DNA of 64,000 nt. Source: Botryosphaeria dothidea (taxonomy: Eukaryota; Ascomycota; Dothideomycetes; Botryosphaeriales; Botryosphaeriaceae). The DNA lies in contig WWBZ02000002.1 in NCBI GenBank assembly GCA_011503125.2, forward strand, positions 620,001 through 684,000. Direction: 5' to 3'. How positions within the stretch are numbered: position 1 is the first letter of the stretch; the number at the start of each line of letters is the position of its first letter. The notes below the pieces were generated by a model. The model saw only the letters and a list, made by a program, of their open reading frames with translations. It was not told where the DNA came from and did no database searches. The translations under genes and the position numbers were made by a program. Positions 12,501 to 24,364 of the stretch are shown here, in pieces.

Positions 12501-13861
12501 CGGACCAGGAATATCATGCAAAGTCACTGAAGCCGACCTGGGTGGTGTTTGTTGCTGGGTCAGGTTACGCAACTGCATGTTTTGGGCCGGCTGTAAGAAC
12601 TTCGCAATGCCCGTTCCGATGCGAATCATGAGGGACGCAGCAACTTGCTCAAAAGGGACGACATAGCAGCGCATTGGCGCGCGGATGTGCTGCAAGGAAA
12701 GGTCGAGATCGGCTGTTGTAACAGTTGTGTGGCGATGATCAGAGTAGCGTAACTTGACAGCAGAAAGCTGAGTGGACGTTCACAGAAGCATGAGGGCTTC
12801 GGCGATCCCGCGGACAGGGTAACGGAATTCTGCCTGCTGTACGAAAAGGAAAAAAGGTCGGGAGCACGCGGGAAATAGGCGCGCGTAAGGATAAACGCGT
12901 GCGCGGCCGCCGACCTGGTCTCCGGGTCATCGTCACTTGCAGGCAAGGCCACTTCTGCCGACGGGTAGCGCGGATGAGAGATGACGCGCAGTGGACAACG
13001 GTGGCTGCAGCGTGATGAGCAGCATCAGGATGAGAGGTGACACAGACGAGTGGTGGCAGCCTTCGCTTGCGCAGCAGGAACGCTTCCCTGCGCTCCTTCC
13101 TTGTGCCCCTTCCTGCTGACTAACACACCACGATGCAAGAGAAAACAAGCATGGCGCAGGAAGACAAGAGAGGATGCCGCGGCCGCACCGAAACGGCCGC
13201 CGCCCGCTTGTCAGGCTTGAGGGGGCTTGATCGTCACCTCTGAGACATGAAACACCGCGTCTACGCCCGGATGCTGCGGAAACCGGCCCTTTCATCCTTT
13301 CCCATCTCGTTTCCTGCCTGAGAACAAGATTGCGGGTCGTCAATGGAACGCCCCTGCGACTCATGCAGCCGCCGACTCGAGAATGATGAGAGCGCTCCCC
13401 CTTCGGACGTTTCGTTAAGCCTCGGACGACCCGCTCGCTCCCCCGTACTTGGCCTCTCCGTTCCGCTTGGCTTCCTTCTTCGCGTGCGCACCCACGCACT
13501 CACTTCGTCCACCGTGTCGCTCTGGGGTAATTCTGCGGAGAAGATATTTGTCCACCAATGACCAGCAGCGCCACGCCGGGGCGCGGCACCGTCCAGCAGA
13601 GGGAAATGCGGAGACGACTGCGCCTTTGCGGAGTGCGAGCCTCCTCGTTGGAGCGCTGCCCACCCGCCTTACTCGTTGCAGTTTAACCGCCCCGAAAGCA
13701 TATCTAACAATGGCCTGCGCGTTTTCCACTGCCGGACCAGGGTTCCTGACTTTTCGCTGCAAAATACATGTGCACCGTCCCGTCAACCACGCCGGATAAT
13801 ACGCACCACACGGATAAACCAAGCGTACTGGGGGAAATTATGGGCAGGCCTCCGTAGTACA

Positions 13862-13868
13862 TATATAA
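13862..13868 (+). promoter_or_regulatory. TATA-like box of the exo-polygalacturonase gene
   Basis: The sequence TATATAA lies about 70 bases upstream of the ATG at 13937 and is followed by a CT-rich stretch, a common layout for highly induced fungal secretory genes. The role is inferred from position and sequence only. Confidence 0.5.
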
Positions 13869-13936
13869 CGCCCGCTTCCCTCTATCTATCTTGACCTGCA
13901 CGAAACATCGCCACTCCTTTGCAATTGTCGCCCAAG

Positions 13937-15395
13937 ATGATTTTCGGTGGAGCTGCTGCCGTCTTGCTCCTCAACGCTGCCGCGTCCCTGGCTTCTCCCA
14001 CAAGCCACCACGCCCAGCATTCTGCGAAGCGCTCTCAGGTCTCGGTAGGCCCGCAGCCCGCCTACAGGCCCCTGCCGGCCTCGTCTGCGCGCAACAAGAC
14101 CTGCGTCGTTCCCGCGTCAGGCGACGGCTCCGATGACGGACCTGCCATCCTCAAGGCCTTTCAGAGCTGCAATCCCGGCGGCAGCGTTGTCCTTTCTGCA
14201 AACACGACGTACACCGTCGGAACGGCCCTGGATCTGACGTTTCTTAAGCATGTTGATTGGGGTGAGTTTCATATTCCCTGCAGGACCCGAGCAAGAGTCA
14301 GGAACAGGAAACAAGCGGCAGATCCGATCGCAGCCAATTGGCGACAGACCACAAAAGTGTACACCAATTCTGACCAATGACACAGTCATCGAGGGCACGC
14401 TCCAGTTCACCAATGACACCGACTACTGGCAAGCCAATTCCTTCAAGCAGGTCTTCCAAAATGCCACTACCTTCTTCCAGCTGGGCGGCGAAGACGTGAA
14501 CGTCTACGGCGGCGGCACGCTCGACGGCAACGGCCAGGTGTGGTACGACCTGTACGCCGAGGACATCTACATCCTCCGGCCCATCCTGTTCGGCACCATC
14601 GGCCTCAAGGGCGGCTCCATCTCGAACCTGAAGCTGCGCTACAGCCCGCAGTGGTACAACCTGGTCGCCAACAGCACCGACGTCGTCTTCTCCGACATCG
14701 ACATCGCGGGCGGCTCCGTGTCCAAGAACCCGGCCAAGAACACGGACGGCTGGGACACGTACCGCAGCAGCAACGTCGTGATCCAAAACTCGCACATCAA
14801 CAACGGCGACGACTGCGTGTCCTTCAAGCCCAACAGCACCGAGATCGTCGTGCAGAACCTGTGGTGCAACGGCAGCCACGGCATCTCGGTCGGCTCGCTG
14901 GGCCAGTACGCCGGCGAGGTCGACTATGTCGAGAACGTCTACGTCTACAACGTCAGCATGTCCGACGCCAGCGACGGCGCCCGCATCAAGGTGTGGCCGG
15001 GCGCCCCTTCGGCCCTGTCCGGCGACCTCCAGGGCGGCGGCGGCCTCGGCTCCGTCAACAACATCACCTACGACACCATGACCGTCTCCAACGTCGACTA
15101 CGCCGTCGAGATCACTCAGTGCTACGGTCAGAAGAACCTCACCCTCTGCAACCAGTATCCCTCCAACCTGACCATCTCCAACATCCTCGTCAAGAACTTC
15201 CAGGGCACCACGTCCGACAAGTACGACCCGCTCGTCGGCTACTTGGTGTGCTCGAGCCCCAACGTGTGTAGCAACATCACGCTCGAGAACATCGACGTGG
15301 TGAGCCCGTCTGGCACGAACTTGTTCACGTGCGACAACGTCGATGAGAGCTTGCTGTCTGTGAACTGCTCGGCGCCTGCGTCTAAGTCGAGTTAG
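13937..15395 (+). CDS. Secreted exo-polygalacturonase, GH28
   Basis: This enzyme would cleave galacturonic acid from the ends of pectin chains outside the cell. Exons 13937-14261 and 14386-15395 join in phase 1 (the junction codon becomes Val) to give 444 residues. Residues 1 to about 19 form a hydrophobic signal peptide ([20 protein letters not shown]). GH28 hallmarks are present: N227-T228-D229 in NTDGWD, the D250-D251 pair before Cys252, H273 in [11 protein letters not shown], and R308-I309-K310 in RIKVWPG. The [11 protein letters not shown] and RIKVWPG forms are typical of the exo-acting subgroup, so I favour exo over endo. Many N-glycosylation sequons (NTT, NDT, NST, NCS) fit a secreted protein. 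A TATA-like box sits about 70 bases upstream of the start. The intron is read through by a longer frame starting at 14250, which is not real coding. Confidence 0.9.
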
Positions 15396-16517
15396 TGTAG
15401 TGGCCGCCAAATGATCAGGAAAAAAATAATTGAGGTAGATGAATTAAATGTAATTGAATGATTGAAGTCTGAAAATTTGATGTGGACATTGCAAATCGAC
15501 TCAGGCTGGAACTGCAAGATATCAGGGGATATACCGCATCACCGGTGTCGGCCAAGTAGGTCAGAACACTGCAATGCAAGACTTCTGTATTCTTAGTTCG
15601 CAAACTCGAGAAGATGCCTTTACGTCTCGACGGCAAAATATGTGAAAGCCACCCCTCCGCAAGACCCGACTGTGCCGTCCGTATCTAGAGACCGAAAAGG
15701 TGGAGGATCTTGGCTCATATTCACCTATCTACTATTCAGATGTTTTGCGCGAGCGGAAATCCTGAATACATCCATTTCGTCAGAAAAGATATGCTAAAAT
15801 ATCAGAAAGACCTAAATGTTGCTGCTGATCAAGAATGTCCTGCCCGTATCTGTGCTCCACGGGCGAAATTTCAGCCACGGCAGCTCTTCAAAAGGCGGCG
15901 ATTGATCTGCGGCGCTGAGGTTACTCTGCCTCCACATTCATAGAGGTGCGGCCCATCACAGCAGGCTAACTGAAGTCAACCGTACCGGACGAGCCTGAAT
16001 GAGGAAACCTTGATTCGCCGGCGCACGCAATCCAACACAAGCTGTAAACGACGGGGCAGGCAATCGTGGGCGGCAGAAAATTCGGGCTCGAAATCAGGAA
16101 GAATTGAACATTGCACTGGGTGGGCGAGGATTGGGAGATAGGAATAATTGGCGTGAGGAATCCTTTTGATTTTTTTTGTCGGAAGGGTCTCGTCGCTGCC
16201 GGATCACTGAGATCGTCAAATCGTGAGGCGCACTGAAGTTGTCTTCCCTAACTACAGCGCAGAAAGCTCAAGCTTTTGTGCCAAAGCCCCTCATTGGCAT
16301 GCAGCCAACGCTACCGAATCCCCGAAACCATTTGCACCGAAGAAAGAAAAGAGCATTGCCTGTGAGCGTGCCGTTAGCCGCGCGGGTTCTCTCTGGTGCC
16401 TCGGAGAATTGCCTTTCGATGCTCGTATTTTCATGGCGTCCGTTTCCTCGAGGCGGTGTCCGAGTTTCGTTTTGCACGTACCATTTCCCAATGAAACCCT
16501 CTTATCTTGCCCAGCGC
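15396..16517. other. Intergenic stretch between convergent genes
   Basis: This 1.1-kb gap separates the 3' ends of the polygalacturonase gene and the eS21 gene. Short open frames at 15710-15943 and 16223-16546 show no domain or splice pattern, and I see no RNA gene. Confidence 0.55.
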
Positions 16518-16859
16518 TTACCGGCTGGCGCTCCAGACGTTCTTGAGGAAACCGTCGCGCTGGGTCAGGCGGTTGATGGAGTCGTCGCTCTCACCCATGG
16601 CGCGGACGAAGCCGCAGAGGGCGTAGGTCTGGTTCTCGCCGGTGTAGCGGCCGTTCTCGTCGACCTTGCCGATGGAGATCTGGACGGAGGCGTGGTCCTT
16701 GGCCTTGATGATGCGGTTGGTGGCCGAGCACTTGCGGGGGACGTAGCTAAACGGAGCAGAAATTGTTAGTATTGCGATCCCGGCCGTGGGAGGGTGCTGT
16801 GTGCGCGTCGCTGCGAGGGAAACTCACAGGTCGACGAGCTCGCCGCGTTCGTTCTCCAT
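16518..16859 (-). CDS. RPS21: 40S ribosomal protein eS21 (S21e)
   Basis: This is a small-subunit ribosomal protein of 86 residues. Exon 1 (16859-16828) encodes [11 protein letters not shown] and exon 2 (16746-16518) the rest, with the intron splitting the Leu-11 codon in phase 2. Family hallmarks are seen over the whole length: [13 protein letters not shown] near the start, then [34 protein letters not shown] and the ending NVWSASR. The length equals that usual for fungal S21. The gene was built from splice signals because its exons are too short to stand out as long frames. The 81-nt intron after a very short first exon is usual for fungal ribosomal protein genes. Confidence 0.95.
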
Positions 16860-17324
16860 TTTGACTGAGGGTTTGGGGGGAGGTCGAGAGGGTCGGTTGG
16901 TTGAGGCTACGGGTGGTTGTCGCTGCTGCTGTCGTCGGTCGTCGCGAAATTGGCCGCAGTGCGATGCCACCTCGCTAAGCCCTACTTAGCGTCACACGTG
17001 ATCACCAGGAACGGCAACACCGCCCAAGTCAACCTCAGAACTTTTGAAACAGTGAATGGATAAAACAGACATCCAATGGAAAAATTCTCGTGTCAAGTAC
17101 TGCGGTGAGCTAGAATCGCTTCACCAGCCAAAAGTAACAACATCCACTATGCTTACTCCGCCACCTCACGCAAGAATTTGACCGCACACGATTGAGGAAT
17201 TCATCCGATGTTGAAAATATTCTCATTACAAAAAGTATACAAAAAAGTAGTTCGGCTGTCATGATCGGGTATCCGCTCCGTAACCCGTCTAAAACGCCAC
17301 CCCGGTCTAGTGGAATTCGATGCT
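16860..17324. other. Intergenic stretch
   Basis: This 465-base gap holds the eS21 promoter side and the 3' end of the hydrolase-phosphatase fusion gene. Nothing further can be supported here. Confidence 0.55.
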
Positions 17325-19561
17325 TTACAAAGTCGGAGCCCTCTTCAATCCAACATGGTAGCGAACAAACAAGGTGTTAATAAAGTGATCATGCCTAATC
17401 CCTGGTGGCCTCTTATTCGCGAATTCGTTGATCGCGTTCTGGAGGGTCCACCCAAGCCTCTCCACCAAATAACATACAATGAAGAATCCGGTCCTGTTGA
17501 AGCCGTAGTGACAGTGTACACCAATCAGGGGCAAGTTGTATGATGCCTCTTCATTAGGAACACTTGCGTTTTCGCCGCGAAGCTTATCAATGAGTGTTAT
17601 GAATTGCTTGACCTCGTCCACAGTAGGCGGAAGCTTAGACACGGTCGGAAACTTGAAGTACTGGATGCCACCATTCTCGAGCCCCTTCGGGTCATAGACG
17701 GGGCTCTCATGGCTGATGTCGACGACGGCGCGAACCTTGCCTTGCCAATCTTTTACGAAAACTTGTGGACAGTGCGTAGGATCGACCTCTCGCAGGGTCT
17801 TCATGGCCCGGAATACGCTGGCAATTGGTTCGGAGACCGGGGTGACGGCTTGCCATTTCTTAAGGTTCTTGACATCCCACTTTCCTTCCGTAGTGAGATA
17901 CTTGAGTTGCCAACCGAGAGAAAGTCTCTTGTCCACACGCTCGGCAAGGAAGGCTTGGATAAGACCAGCTAGTGTTCTCGCTGTCGTCGGGGCATAGAGC
18001 AAGGCATGTGACGCAGGCGAGGGGAGGATGGCAGTTTTGAGACATTTCGTCTTTGGTTTCAGAGCCACTGAAGCCTCACCATCACTGGTTAGGGATACGT
18101 CAAGGGGTGGTAACGAGTCGTTGTCAAGACTGTCTAGTAGGGTCTCCGAGCCAGTCCTGTAAGTTTGTGGTGATTCATTTGCACTGGTAAGGTCAACCGG
18201 GGCAGCGGCATCGACTAGAGGTTCGGCGTCTTTATCACCTGCCAAATCGACGTTTTTGCCGAGGAATTTCGCGATCTTTCGGACCTCATTCGGGGGAGTG
18301 ATGGGGTCTGCCTCCCCAGCGACAAGGAAGATCGGCATGTCCAGTCCCGCCCAGACGTCTTTCCCAGGTAGACCCTCCTCCTTTCGCGCTACGATGTCAG
18401 AATGTCCTCGATAATATGTTCTCGGAAGCGTTCCTCGGGCCATTCTCTTCCAAACGCGGGTCCGGCTCTGTTCATTGAAGCGAACTTGAAGCTTCTTTGT
18501 TTCTTCCTCGGCATCAGGTCCGGTGAATCGGCGCACACTAGCACTCTCGGTTCCACCTCTCCTGTCCCATCGACGCCACAAATTGAAGATGGGATCAGGG
18601 ATACTCAGTAACTTCCTGAACTTTGCTGCCTCATCTTCGGACGGAGGTTCTGCCTTGGGGCAGATGGCCACAAAGCCAAGAACATCCTCGGATAGGCGGT
18701 GGGCTTCCGGCGACGATGAAGATGCTAGATACGCCGCAATGGAGCATCCCAGACTGTGCCCAATAAAGATAACTCCCTGACCAGCCTCTTTATCACGGTG
18801 CTCATCGATCACGGTGGCGAGTAGAGCAGCCAAGGCATTGGAATGGTACGCTCGTGGATTCTTTGGTGAGAACTTGGACAGACCGCAACCCGGAAAGTCA
18901 ATGGCCAGACATGGAGCGAGGTTGACTAGACTGGTGAGGAGAGACTGGAACTGGGCGGCGCAACCGCCAAGGCCGTGAACGAAAATGAGCAAAGGAAGCG
19001 GAGCTGGCTTCTTGGGAAGTTTATCGCCCTGAGGGTGTGGTCGATAAAATGTGCGGATTGAGGCATAAGTCCAACCAGTGCTGGGGACTGTGTATGATTT
19101 GTAGGTCGAATGCTTCTTCAGTAACCCCGGATCAGTAGCGACGGCGTCTGGGATGATACATTAGTGTGTGACTTCGACTTCATCTTGCATTTCCCACCTT
19201 GACCAATGGTATCGGATACGCTACCAGCAGTGCTGGCATCGTCGCTATTCTTCTCCGCGAGATGTGCGCGATGTTTGTAGAAGAAGAGGCCGGGGATCAG
19301 GCCGCAGATAAGAGAGAGTTTGACCATGTCCAAAACGGTCAACGGTTGGGCAGGATCGATGCCTAACAGGGCGAGCGTCCGCGAGAGCGGAGAAACAAAC
19401 TGGCCGTCGAACTTGGATGAGAATGGGAAAGAAGACGAATTGAGGGGATTGGGACTTGAAACGAACTGCGGCTTAAGAATTGAGGCGGCGGCATTGGGAA
19501 TGGACAGCATCACTGCGATTGCAGCATCGAGGACGCCATGGTCGCGGCGAAGACCCTCCAT
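17325..19561 (-). CDS. Fusion of alpha/beta-hydrolase and RNA-triphosphatase-like phosphatase
   Basis: Exon 1 (19561-19198) and exon 2 (19147-17325), joined in phase 1, give 728 residues. Residues about 79-96 form a hydrophobic segment (MVKLSLICGLIPGLFFYK) that may anchor the protein. An alpha/beta-hydrolase domain follows, with LLIFVHGLGG as oxyanion-hole region and the nucleophile elbow FIGHSLGCS near residue 250. A Ser/Asp-rich linker leads to a cysteine phosphatase domain with FPTVSKLPPT and the active site VHCHYGFNRTG near residue 677, a perfect HCx5R motif, followed by FANKRPPG. That combination closely resembles the RNA 5'-triphosphatase domain of animal mRNA-capping enzymes and the related PIR1/DUSP11 group rather than classical MAP-kinase phosphatases. 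Both catalytic signatures look intact. The substrate is unknown. The start is uncertain: an ATG at 19510 would shorten the protein by 17 residues. Confidence 0.78.
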
Positions 19562-20735
19562 GTCCGGAAGGACAGCGAAGAGGTCTGGAGGATGCCCCAA
19601 GCACTGCTGGTTTGGTGAGCGTGCAGGAGTCTGGGATCACACAGCGAGCCAATGAAGAGCGTGGAAGCACGGCGTGCTTTCGCGTGTGGAGGAAAACGAT
19701 CGACACGTTGACTGCGGGCGGCCTGCGATCTCAGCAGGTGTCGCAACAACGACTCCAGATTGATGCTGCAAGCAGCGCTCAGGCTGACGGCGCGAGAATG
19801 ACAGTAGCGCTCCACGTGGGTGTTAGGGCGAGACTGGAGGGCTGCGCGCCGCTGGCGGGTGCGGCCGGCGCCGCAACAGGCTGACGCTTGAGAGATGGAC
19901 GCTGGGGGCCGCCAGAGAGGACGCACTAAGTCCAGACACGTGCAGGTGCGGCAGGCTGCGGGCGGGACAGCTTGCAGCAGAGTGCAGAATAGTGTCTGGT
20001 GTTGAAAGAGTGGCTGCGGGTGACTCAAAAAACAAGGCTGGCATCCGCTTATGACGTACGCGTGTAATGAAGCTCCCCCAGCCCCTCAGCCTGAAAGAGG
20101 CCCGCACTGTGATGCCTCTGACTTGCATTAGCTGAGCGCTCTCCCGCGACGGTACACTGCCGGCCACGCCATGATTCTCAGGGCATGCACCCACACCCGC
20201 GCCCACCCGCCGCCCACATGCAGGGCGTACGTGCCCATTATTCCGGGTCGGAACTCTTGTCGAGCCTGAGGCATGCAACGGCCGTCGGAGAATCGGCATC
20301 GTCAAGTGCCCGGACGCTCTTCTGGCCAATCACGCGTCACCTACTGTCGCTTACTCACGCATCGCCCTGTCTTTGGCCCGAAGCGCCATCTGGCGGCGTA
20401 TGAAGAGCGGCGCGCTCATCGGAAAAGCTTCGATAGGCTGTCTTGTGTGGAGCTAGCCTCCGCAACGCCCAGTAGCGGACGACGATGCCGACTCCAGGCG
20501 GATGGAGCCATAGCCGGCCGATGAGGGGTAGCTCTGAAGCCAGTACCCGTGCCTGCCTCAAAATGTCTTGTGCCTAGCTCTTGCCTCCTCCGCCGACGGC
20601 GATTGCCTCTCGAGACTCTCTGCAGCCTCTTCCAATCTCGGCTCATTCATTCCTCAAACTTTCAATTACGACAACTTCGCTTCTCATCCCTTCAATTGCG
20701 GCACCTTAACGTCTCACACGTCCATTAACCCCACA
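19562..20735. other. Divergent promoter region
   Basis: About 1.2 kb lie between the divergent hydrolase-phosphatase and dihydroxyacid dehydratase genes. The long open frames here (for example 19823-20329 minus) are GC-rich, overlap on both strands and show no domains, so I treat them as chance. Promoters of both genes are expected in this stretch. Confidence 0.5.
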
Positions 20736-22719
20736 ATGGATTCAGCGAACCTCTTGAAGCAGCAGGAACCCGAGGAACCTCGTTTCCTCAACTTTCCCCG
20801 CGCCCCGGATGGTGCCACAAGAGATGGTAAGCCTGTGCTGAACAAGTACTCCACCATTGTCACCAAAGGACATGATTTCCCCGGCGCCCAGGCCATGCTG
20901 TACGCAGCCGGTGTCCCGGACAAGGAGACCATGGAGACAGCCCCGCAGGTTGGCATTGCATCTGTCTGGTGGGAGGGAAATCCGTGCAAGTGAGTATCCT
21001 ATGCTATGCAGGTTCAATTCGCCAGGCTAATTCCATTCTTCACACAGTATGCATCGTAAGCTTCATACCCCGCATTCACTTCGGCGGTACCCACCCCGCT
21101 GACGCCATATCATAAAGTGCTCGACCTAGGCAAAGCTGTGAAGGATGCAGTTCAGAAGCAAGGGATGCTGGCATGGCAGTACAACACAGTTGGCGTGTCT
21201 GACGCCATCACAATGGGCGGAGAGGGTAAGTTTAAGGCCCATGTTGTACCAGCAGAAGCTGATGCTTGGATAAGGAATGCGCTTCTCCCTCCAGACGCGT
21301 GAGATTATCGCCGACAGCATTGAGACTGTTACGTGCGCCCAGTTCCACGATGCGAACATCTGTATACCCGGTTGCGACAAGAATATGCCTGGCTGTGTCA
21401 TGGCCATGGCCCGTCATAACCGTCCAGCACTCATGCTCTATGGCGGATCTATCAAGCCAGGCTACTCAAAGCTTCTTCAGAGGCCCATTAACATCTCGAC
21501 ATGTTACGAGGCCCATGGTGCTATGGTCTACAACACTCTGAGGGCTGAACATGACCCCACAATCACCCCAGATGCAATCATGGATGACCTGGAGAAGAAC
21601 GCATGCCCTGGACCTGGCGCCTGCGGAGGTATGTACACAGCAAATACCATGGCCTCGGCTATCGAAACTCTTGGTCTCACTGTTCCTGGTTCGTCCTCGA
21701 CTCCGGCTGAGAGCCCCACGAAGATGCGGGAGTGTGCCAAAGCTGCGGAATGCATCAAAATTTGCATGGAGAAGGACATCAAGCCTCGTGATATTCTCAC
21801 GCGAAAATCATTCGAAAACGCCATGGTCATCATGATGGCTCTGGGTGGCAGCACGAACGGAGTTCTCCATCTCCTTGCCATGGCCGGTACCGCTGGTGTT
21901 CCCCTTACAATTGACGACTTTCAACACGTCAGTGATAAGATCCCCTATATCGCGAACTTGGCACCAAGTGGAAAGTACTACATGGCGGAGCTTTTCGAAG
22001 TCGGCGGTATTCCGTCAGTCCAGAAGCTTTTGATTGCTGCCGGCCTTCTTGACGGTACTACCCTCACCGTGACCGGAAAGACCCTCGCAGAGAATGTTGA
22101 GTCTTGGCCTTCGCTTACACAGGGCAATGAAATTATCCGCACTCTCGACAACCCGATCAAGAAGACCGGCCACATTGAGATCCTTCGTGGAAATCTGGCT
22201 CCCGGTGGTGCAGTTGCTAAGATCACTGGCAAAGAGGGCTTGAGCTTCACTGGCAAAGCAATGGTTTTCGACAAGGAGAGCGAGCTTGACAAGGCTCTCG
22301 CCCAGGGCAAGGTTCCACATGGCGAAAACATTGTCGTTGTGGTGCGCTACGAGGGACCCAAGGGAGGTCCAGGCATGCCGGAGCAGTTGAAGGCTTCTGC
22401 TGCTTTGATGGGCGCAAAGCTCACGAACGTGGCTTTGATCACGGACGGTCGCTACAGCGGCGCATCTCACGGCTTCATTGTCGGCCATATCGTTCCAGAA
22501 GCAGCTGTTGGAGGCCCAATCTCGATAGTTCGCAGCGACGACATCATCACCATCGATGCGGAGAAGAACAGGCTTGACGTGCATCTTAGTGATGAGGAGA
22601 TCCAGAAGAGGCTGTCAGAGTGGAAGCCTCCGAAGCGACCGGTCACCAGGGGCGTCCTGGCAAAGTACGCAAAATTGGTCGGAGATGCCAGTCATGGAGC
22701 CATGACTGATCTTTTCTGA
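20736..22719 (+). CDS. Dihydroxyacid dehydratase (IlvD/Edd family), Ilv3 paralogue
   Basis: The enzyme dehydrates 2,3-dihydroxy-3-methyl acids to 2-keto acids in valine, isoleucine and pantothenate synthesis, using an Fe-S cluster. Four exons (20736-20989, 21048-21055, 21118-21225, 21275-22719) give 604 residues; the second exon is only 8 nt. The third intron ends at an AAG acceptor, the only one that restores the conserved EGMRFSLQTREI. Cluster-ligand cysteines are visible at C84 (GNPCNMH), C157 (PGCDKNMPG) and C240 (GACGGMYTANTM), and DGRYSGASHG lies near the C-terminus. The N-terminus MDSANLLKQQEPEEPRFL is acidic and does not look like a mitochondrial presequence, although classical fungal Ilv3 is mitochondrial. 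This may be one of the extra paralogues found in moulds, but a missed upstream exon cannot be excluded. Confidence 0.9.
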
Positions 22720-23770
22720 GGTTGCATACATTTTCAACCAACCAGATAGAGGAGGTCAAAATTACGGGACTAATGAGACAGATACGAATGTTGCTTTCAA
22801 GTAGCCAAATTGCTTCAGCCATGCAAGATTTTGATTTACATTTCATAGTTTCATTAAGGCCCTAATGCCCAAAGCATGTATGTATTTAGTCAGAAGAGCA
22901 GTGGAATACTTACGTAGCTTCAGAGCACCCACACTCAGATCATGTAGGTCTCGATTTGCAGCCTTCAAACCCTTCCAGAAACAAAATAGTTATCACAAAT
23001 AAAAACGTATCTATACTACATAGAGTGAAAGCATTCATCTAGACGTCAAGGTAATTATCTCTGCTGACCACATTCATCTGGACGAGTCTTTCCGGTACCA
23101 ACGTGCTTGCCCTAGCCATTTCAATACTTTTCGGGTCGACCTTGTAAGTTACTGTCTGCTGCTTAGCATTGGTACCACGTCATTGTTGTCAGAGACGCCG
23201 CATATTATTGGTTCATTTTCTCATTACCCAGTCACAACAGCTGTATCTCTGCGCGCCCATTTCCCCCCCATTGGCTCTGCTTGTGATCTGATTGCTGGTG
23301 CTGGTCTTTATCCACAAACGGTCCACCCACAAGCACATCGTCTAGGTGTGGCTCTGGTACACCATCCGTATCACTTCATCGCATACAATCGATTTGACGA
23401 AATTGGCCGCGTTAAAATCGGAAAACTTTCTCTGCATTTATTTGCAATGTTGCTAGCCGCCAAAGTCCTCTTTGGATCATATAGCAATTTTTAACACCTT
23501 TCCACATTTGGAGGCCCATCATACTACCGACTCAATAAATATTGACCTGAGAACTGCGCGTGGCAGAGTTACAAACCAATAGCGATGTCTGTTTGTATAT
23601 CAATATTGGCATATTCTAGTCTCGTTTGTATCAATGAGCTCAAACGGCTTGCGTTCTAGCTCATCTCTTCTAGACACTCACCTACTACTTTTTTTACTCT
23701 CCTCCCCAAAAAAAGCTCGGAAGAGAGTATCAAGTACTTTGGTAATACTCATTCTCCGGATCTATGCAAG
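22720..23770. other. Intergenic stretch
   Basis: This AT-richer 1-kb gap follows the dehydratase gene. No coding, RNA or repeat feature can be supported. A frame at 23183-23494 has no recognisable content. Confidence 0.55.
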
Positions 23771-24284
23771 ATGTGCTACATACTGGTCCCACGCTACTCC
23801 ATGTGCTCGCACCTCTCCCACCGACCTGTACACTGGGGCCAACAGCCCTGCACCAGACTCCGTGATGCCCTGCATAGGATAAATGGCCGCGTATTACTAC
23901 AACCTGTGCCCGTCGATCCCGCGCTGCCTTCGGTCTCCCATGATAAGCCTGGTCCATCAAACGCGCCAGCAGAAGTGGTTCAGAGTACAACAGAGGTTCC
24001 GGATGCCCTTCACCAAGAGCAGGTTAGTATGGCACTTTCGTAAAGGAGTTCCGGCTGACGGTGATAAGAACGAGACGGTGATCCGTCCCTCAACGCCGTC
24101 GCCGCCCGCATCGGCCCTCTCGTTCGACGTTCCAGAAAGTTGCATCCAGACTTGGCTTGTTGAGAAAGCGGTGCATGGATGGTGTCCGGACTGCGACTGG
24201 GCGCACGCGAAGCACATGGGCTGGCTGGGCAAAGGCGGAAAGGTCAGGGCATGGGGCCCGGCGGGAAGTGGATGGGGTGGTTGA
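23771..24284 (+). CDS. Hypothetical small Cys-containing protein, two exons
   Basis: Joining 23771-24022 to 24069-24284 in phase 0 gives a 155-residue protein. The donor is GTTAGT, the acceptor AAG, and a CTGAC branch-like sequence lies between. The N-terminus, MCYILVPRYSMCSHLSHRPV, has Cys at 2 and 12 and His at 14; a CPDC pair with nearby Trp and His residues sits near the C-terminus. The start resembles that of the partial gene at 1-528 (MC..Y....Y..C.H). This layout could bind metal, but no function is known to me. The gene is convergent with, and only 80 bases from, the minus-strand gene ending at 24365. The model rests on splice signals and the N-terminal pattern alone, so it is tentative. 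Confidence 0.4.
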
Positions 24285-24364
24285 ACTGTAACTTTCCAGC
24301 CAGCAGTTCTAATAGCATCGTAGATGTGCCAGTCAGGGAAGTAATCAGATGCGCAGATGTTCTG

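Larger units (their letters stand above)
8163..13936. other. Gene-poor 5.8-kb region
   Basis: No gene with a recognisable domain could be supported on either strand. A T-run followed by a G-rich tract lies near 9559-9593. The minus strand of about 11.18-11.97 kb has several medium open frames, the longest 200 codons (11781-11179), and one internal GTAAGT donor-like site near 11393. Neighbouring frames there are interrupted by stops, which could mean a decayed gene. I found no terminal repeats or transposase motifs. Confidence 0.5.

Noticed and set aside
14298..15410. 370-codon open frame antisense to the polygalacturonase gene
   Set aside because: It mirrors a GC-rich coding exon, is full of Val, Asp and Arg repeats typical of antisense frames, and has no domain.
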